Shown here: positions 62,782-64,000 of the stretch, piece after piece
Numbering within the stretch: position 1 is the first letter of the stretch
How the letters are laid out: each line of letters opens with the position of its first letter
The notes under the pieces: model-generated
What the model was told of the DNA's origin: nothing
Databases searched by the model: none
The model's input: only the letters and a program-made list of their open reading frames with translations
Made by a program: the position numbers and the translations under genes
Source of the DNA: an uncultured Rhodopila sp.
GTDB lineage: Bacteria > Pseudomonadota > Alphaproteobacteria > Acetobacterales > Acetobacteraceae
Length of the DNA: 64,000 nucleotides
Direction: 5' to 3'
Assembly: GCA_903932145.1 (NCBI GenBank)
Contig: CAIZFE010000053.1
Location: forward strand, 1 to 64,000

Positions 62782-63088
62782 AAATCGGCTCCGCTTCCTG
62801 AAGAATGCGGTGGCGGCGCAGGTAGTTTCGGCTTTGCTCCACGGCGCCTCTGTCGATCAGGTCGACCGGCCGTTCGAGAAGCTTTTCGAGCGCTTCCTTC
62901 ACGTCGAGATACGTGGTCATGTTGGCCGCGTCCTCCGGTGCGAACTCGACCAGCAGGTCGATATCGCTACGAGTTGGATCGAAATCCTGCTCACGCGTGG
63001 CCGATCCGAAGACGTCCAGGCGCTTGATGTTGAAGCGCCGGCAAAGGTCTGCCAGGTTTTCGGTCTGACTGCTGACAATTGCGTGCAT
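62768..63088 (-). CDS. MNT nucleotidyltransferase antitoxin (MntA-like)
   Basis: Minimal nucleotidyltransferase of 106 residues. The catalytic pattern GSATREQDFDPTRSDIDLLVEF (GSx...DxD) is complete, and the C-terminal part (YLDVKEALEKLLERPVDLIDRGAV) is normal for the family. In characterised pairs MntA neutralises the HEPN toxin by adding AMP to it. The ATG at 63088 fits the family N-terminus (MHAIVSSQTENLADLCRRF); a start at 63151 is less likely. The downstream HEPN gene is frameshifted, so the antitoxin may have no target here. Confidence 0.82.
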   Translation of the reverse strand: MHAIVSSQTENLADLCRRFNIKRLDVFGSATREQDFDPTRSDIDLLVEFAPEDAANMTTYLDVKEALEKLLERPVDLIDRGAVEQSRNYLRRHRILQEAEPIFVAG

Positions 63089-63180
63089 GGGCGGTTCCGG
63101 TCCAGGATCGTGAGCGGCGACGCCTTCATAGCACAGTGCGGCTATCGACACAGCAACGCCGTTGCGCCCCGAGGCTTGTG

Positions 63181-64000
63181 TTACTCCGCCATCGCCACCC
63201 GGGTGTCATGCCGGTGCCGCAACCAACCCAGCGTCGCCACGCCGATCGCAACGCACGCCGCCGGGCCTGACGCCGCCAGGAAGATGTCCCGCGATGCCCA
63301 GCCCATCCCCAGCAGCGTCCCGCCAATCAACGGACCGCCGATCTGCCCGATCCGCCCGAATCCCAGCGCCCAGCCCGCCCCGGTCGCCCGGATCGACGCC
63401 GGATACAGCGCCCCCGACACCGAGTTGATCCCATGCTGGCACCCGCCGATCCCGATCCCGGCGCCGCACACCACCACGCACAGCAGCCAGAACGGCAGTT
63501 CGAACAGCCCGACCGACAGCACGCACAGCGCGCCCAGGCACAGGATGCCGGCGATGATGCGCTCTACGCCGAAACGATCGACGATCGGCGCGGTGATCAG
63601 CGCACAGATGATGGAACCGAGCGCATACATCGTGGTTGCCAGGATCGCCGCGGACGGGGTCAGGCCCTTGGCGTGCAGGATAGCCGGCAGCCAGAACAGA
63701 ATAAAGTAATTCCCGACCAGATTGAACAGATTGACCATCCAGAGGATCGTGGTGCGCAATGCCAATCCGTTACGGAACAGATCGGCCGGTGTGGTCTTGC
63801 GAGCCTGTGGATCGACCGCATGCAACGCCTGCGATTCCGGCATGAACCTAACCAGCAACGGGATCACCAGCAGAGGCAGCAAGCCGCCGACGACGAAAAT
63901 CGCCTCCCACCCCGTCAGCTTGACGATCTGGGAGGCGATGAATCCGCCCATTGTGTTGCCCACGGAAATCCCGGCGCTCATCAGGATCACCAGCCGCCTG
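63181..64000 (-). CDS. Major facilitator superfamily transporter (aromatic-acid:H+ symporter-like), partial
   Basis: The visible 273 residues cover the second two-thirds of an MFS carrier; the N-terminal part lies beyond the right edge. Six to eight helices are seen, with the central cytoplasmic loop PESQALHAVDPQARKTTPADLFRNGLALRTT followed by LWMVNLFNLVGNYFILFWLP and SGALYPASIRATGAGWALGFGRIGQIGGP. The last segment, with YPxxxRxTGxGWxxGxGRxGxIxGP, is characteristic of the aromatic acid:proton symporter (AAHS) group, so uptake of an aromatic or related acid is probable. The C-terminus ends at 63181. Confidence 0.82.
   Translation of the reverse strand, partial: RRLVILMSAGISVGNTMGGFIASQIVKLTGWEAIFVVGGLLPLLVIPLLVRFMPESQALHAVDPQARKTTPADLFRNGLALRTTILWMVNLFNLVGNYFILFWLPAILHAKGLTPSAAILATTMYALGSIICALITAPIVDRFGVERIIAGILCLGALCVLSVGLFELPFWLLCVVVCGAGIGIGGCQHGINSVSGALYPASIRATGAGWALGFGRIGQIGGPLIGGTLLGMGWASRDIFLAASGPAACVAIGVATLGWLRHRHDTRVAMAE

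Overview
The window is a GC-rich bacterial chromosome segment. It looks alphaproteobacterial, most likely Rhodospirillales/Acetobacteraceae-like, but this is an inference from gene content (a urtABCDE-ureDABCEFG block, a PQQ dehydrogenase, FadN/DmdC-type beta-oxidation genes, LTTR and SDR genes) and from codon use; no rRNA is present to confirm it.

Layout. Positions 1-1445 are the edge of an integrated element: the right end of an IS66-family insertion sequence has cut off the C-terminus of a tyrosine integrase that lies just downstream of a tRNA-Ser(CGA) gene, a classic island attachment site. Positions 1.6-5.8 kb hold housekeeping-type genes (VOC protein, EamA exporter, PRC-barrel protein, MFS carrier, D-2-hydroxyacid dehydrogenase). 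Positions 6.1-16.7 kb form one nitrogen-scavenging operon: a near-perfect sigma-54 promoter, the urea ABC importer UrtABCDE, and nickel urease UreABC with its maturation proteins UreDEFG. A hairpin with a T-tract lies between urtA and urtB and probably sets a high binding-protein to permease ratio. A carboxymuconolactone decarboxylase-like gene and an SDR follow.

Positions 18-23 kb carry a SWIM-protein/SNF2-helicase pair and a frameshifted MNT nucleotidyltransferase. Positions 23-34 kb are catabolic: a crotonase/3-hydroxyacyl-CoA dehydrogenase fusion, an orphan family-5 binding protein, a NIPSNAP protein, a luciferase-like flavin monooxygenase, an SDR, a TcuA/TcuB flavin-iron-sulfur pair and, divergent from it, a split TPP-dependent decarboxylase (ComD/ComE-like). 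Positions 34-45 kb hold a dead GxxExxY gene between inverted repeats, a secreted CAP protein, a small secreted repeat protein, an HtrA protease, a cupin, an acyltransferase, a PQQ alcohol dehydrogenase fused to a cupredoxin domain, an orphan binding protein and an LpxR-like lipid A deacylase.

Positions 46-55.4 kb are a fatty-acid degradation cluster, all on the minus strand: FadL, FadD, a MerR regulator, thiolase, 3-hydroxyacyl-CoA dehydrogenase/crotonase and acyl-CoA dehydrogenase. Together they can import, activate and beta-oxidise fatty acids. Positions 56-64 kb contain an OmpR-type response regulator, small conserved proteins, a second D-2-hydroxyacid dehydrogenase, a GST, a peroxiredoxin-like gene, an EamA exporter with a divergent LysR regulator, a MntA/HEPN toxin-antitoxin pair with a frameshifted toxin, and a truncated MFS gene at the window edge.

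The most notable item is the peroxiredoxin-like gene at 59487-60131. It has an in-frame UGA exactly where the redox-active cysteine of a WCxxC motif should be, followed immediately by a bacterial-SECIS-like hairpin, so it is probably a selenoprotein (UxxC). Also notable are four copies of a palindromic dispersed repeat and several single-base frameshifts in toxin-antitoxin or small genes.
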